A DNA stretch of 64,000 nucleotides, taken from positions 527,954 to 591,953 of the forward strand of contig NZ_CANNGQ010000004.1 of NCBI RefSeq assembly GCF_947504145.1, given 5' to 3'. Source of the stretch: an uncultured Microbulbifer sp. (GTDB taxonomy: Bacteria > Pseudomonadota > Gammaproteobacteria > Pseudomonadales > Cellvibrionaceae). The notes beneath the pieces were generated by a model, which saw nothing but the letters and a program-made list of their open reading frames with translations, was not told the DNA's origin and ran no database searches. This document shows positions 62,410 to 64,000 of this stretch, one piece after another. The position numbers and the translations under genes are program-made. How positions within the stretch are numbered: the first letter of the stretch is position 1; each line of letters opens with the position of its first letter.

Positions 62410-62823
62410 TAGATCCCTCTCAATTATTTCGAGTTGACGTGTGCAACTCATTTAATTCCATTAAATATTGGGCCGCTTCGCAAGCGACGGCGGGAAACTA
62501 GCTAGTTGTGCAAGTGTTCGCAATGAAAAATTTTACGTTTGTGATCTGATTCACTTTTTATTTTTTTGTATAACTGGTTTGTTTGTACCATGTAATTACG
62601 TCTCAGTTGTTCCTGGGTTACTGGACGCTGTTACCAATTACGGGCACTGGCGCAGGCTATTTCGTTTTGTGGAACACTTGTGCCAAGTTTTAGTTCTCGT
62701 AATTGTATGTAAGGCCAATGTAATTTATTTACGCCATTTGCTGGTTGGAACATCAATATTCCAATGAAACTGACAAATGTATATGATCGCCGCTAGAAAG
62801 ACCTGATCGGTTTACCTTAAAAA

Positions 62824-63033
62824 ATGTTGGATCGGAACAAGCGCATGGATAGCTTTTCAATAGGTTTTTTATTGGGCAGGCTGGTTTTTTGTTACCTGTT
62901 TGTCTGGGTGATTTGTCTGTGTCTGACGAAATTTCGTTACAAGAACTCGGTAAGCAAGCTTCATGGGCGCTGGGGATTACTGAGCGTAATCTTTTTGACA
63001 GTATTGCCTTTGGTGTACCGATCGGTTAATTGA
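62824..63033 (+). CDS. Small membrane protein upstream of the pilin-RHS-like gene
   Basis: 69 aa, two hydrophobic helices. Confidence 0.5.
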   Translation: MLDRNKRMDSFSIGFLLGRLVFCYLFVWVICLCLTKFRYKNSVSKLHGRWGLLSVIFLTVLPLVYRSVN

Positions 63034-63046
63034 GAGCTCTATTCCC

Positions 63047-63664
63047 GTGATGATTAGAGGGTTCTGTCGGCGAAAACCATGCCGTTTGCTCTACTTGGTT
63101 TTTGGTTGGATCGGTAGTGGCGTTTTTTTGTGCTTTTTAGATGTATGCGTAGCTTCGGCGCCAATACAATCGAGGCAGCTGCAATTAATTCAAGTGGGAA
63201 ATTCATACCAGATAGGTGTAGATACAGATCCCCAATGGAGCTGGAAAATCGCTAGCGGGAATAGCGCACCTGTGTTTATTGCAGTTTCTCCGGAGCACTA
63301 TTATCCACCCACAATAGTTACCTTTAGTTATTACACAAAGACGAAACTGCCCGGGACAAATCAAGCGTTAAAAGGTGCTGCATTGGAGGCAATAGTTCGG
63401 TCTGCCAGAAACTTTGGTTTCGACATCAAGTCGCAGGATGTTGTGCTACAGCCTGTTAAATATAGAAATTTTTCAGGTTTCAGCTCGGCATTTACCGCTG
63501 AGCATCAAAAAACTTTGCAAGACGTAGAAGTTCACGTTGGTAGGGCGGTTTCCGGTCATCCGGTTTCCATGACGGTAATCACCAGGCCCGCAAAACTACC
63601 GCATCTGTCTCATCTCATTTCTCGGATCGGAAATAGTTTCGCTCCGATTAATGATACGAATTAG
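63047..63664 (+). CDS. Secreted/periplasmic hypothetical protein, possibly PsbP/Mog1/DcrB-like fold
   Basis: N-terminal hydrophobic signal. 'FSSAFTAEHQKTLQDVEVHVGRAVSGHPVSMTVITRPAKLPHLSHLISRIGNSFAPI' has the beta-beta-helix pattern of such proteins (weak). Confidence 0.55.
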   Translation: MMIRGFCRRKPCRLLYLVFGWIGSGVFLCFLDVCVASAPIQSRQLQLIQVGNSYQIGVDTDPQWSWKIASGNSAPVFIAVSPEHYYPPTIVTFSYYTKTKLPGTNQALKGAALEAIVRSARNFGFDIKSQDVVLQPVKYRNFSGFSSAFTAEHQKTLQDVEVHVGRAVSGHPVSMTVITRPAKLPHLSHLISRIGNSFAPINDTN

Positions 63665-63707
63665 AACCACGCTGAGCCAAGGATTGGTTCTGTTAAGGCA
63701 ATAAAGG

Positions 63708-64000
63708 ATGTCCACAACAATAAAGTCTGTGTTTTCCCGACAGATAGGCTCTGCACTTACCGAGTATCTACCAATACTTGTTATTGTTCTTTCAGTCGGC
63801 ATGCAGGTCGCATGGCGCACTTTTGGTGATGAAATCCGGGCGCAGGGTGGCAATGTTTCCAAAGAAATTGCCGGAGTTCCGCAATCCGCGGTACCCAGCT
63901 CCGGTAGCGGCGGCCATAATCCTGGCGGCACAGGCGGCGGCACAGGCGGCGGCACAGGCGGCGGCACAGGCGGCGGCACAGGCGGCGGCACAGGCGGCGG
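63708..64000 (+). CDS. 5' end of a large protein with Flp-pilin-like N-terminus and Gly/Thr repeat linker; 3'-truncated by window
   Basis: ATG with AAAGG upstream: MSTTIKSVFSRQIGSALTEYLPILVIVLSVGMQVAWRTFGDEIRAQGGNVSKEIAGVPQSAVPSSGSGGHNPGGTGGGTGGG... It is not in the ORF track because no stop is reached. Confidence 0.8.
   Translation, partial: MSTTIKSVFSRQIGSALTEYLPILVIVLSVGMQVAWRTFGDEIRAQGGNVSKEIAGVPQSAVPSSGSGGHNPGGTGGGTGGGTGGGTGGGTGGGTGG
63921..64000 (+). repeat. 12-bp tandem repeat (ggcggcacaggc)n encoding GGTG
   Basis: At least 6 consecutive units continuing to the window end. Confidence 0.95.

Noticed and set aside
63596-63991. Minus-strand ORF beginning MPPPVPPPVPPPVPP
   Set aside because: Antisense of the GGTG repeat and the pilin-like start; the plus-strand reading has an RBS and a prepilin motif.
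63921-64000. Periodic repeats at window end considered as CRISPR
   Set aside because: 12-bp in-frame GGTG-encoding tandem units without spacers; a protein linker.

Overview
This 64 kb window looks like chromosome of a marine gammaproteobacterium of the Cellvibrionales/Microbulbifer type. That placement is inferred from family content and Ser-rich linkers in a polysaccharide lyase, not from a marker gene. The left ~36 kb is mostly ordinary accessory metabolism: alginate lyases (PL7, PL6) with a TonB-dependent receptor, a second TonB receptor with PepSY/DUF3325-type genes and a Fur-like box, an FAD sugar dehydrogenase/GMC/cytochrome c cluster, two cation/proton antiporters, a pirin/DoxX/GST cluster, uvrD, a TRAP substrate-binding protein and a Coq7-like protein. 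The right ~27 kb is the interesting part. A complete-looking Tad/Flp pilus locus (~50.0-62.4 kb, minus strand) is flanked on both sides by proteins whose N-termini carry a prepilin-like G|xxxxEY motif plus hydrophobic stretch. One is a 1546-aa RHS/YD-repeat protein (37014-41654) ending in a Tlde1/DUF2778-like L,D-transpeptidase-type toxin domain. The other (63708 to window end) has a Flp-like N-terminus followed by a Gly/Thr repeat linker and runs off the window. Between the first RHS gene and the Tad locus lie an N-terminally truncated duplicate RHS gene with a different, putative Zn-phospholipase-like tip, membrane-anchored candidate immunity genes, a decayed toxin-tip remnant, and two paralogous 2-TM zinc-ribbon genes. 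My main hypothesis is a Tad-pilus-associated RHS polymorphic toxin system in which pilin-like N-termini route RHS toxins into the Tad machinery. This is inference from sequence only. No tRNA, rRNA, CRISPR array or intact IS element was recognised.
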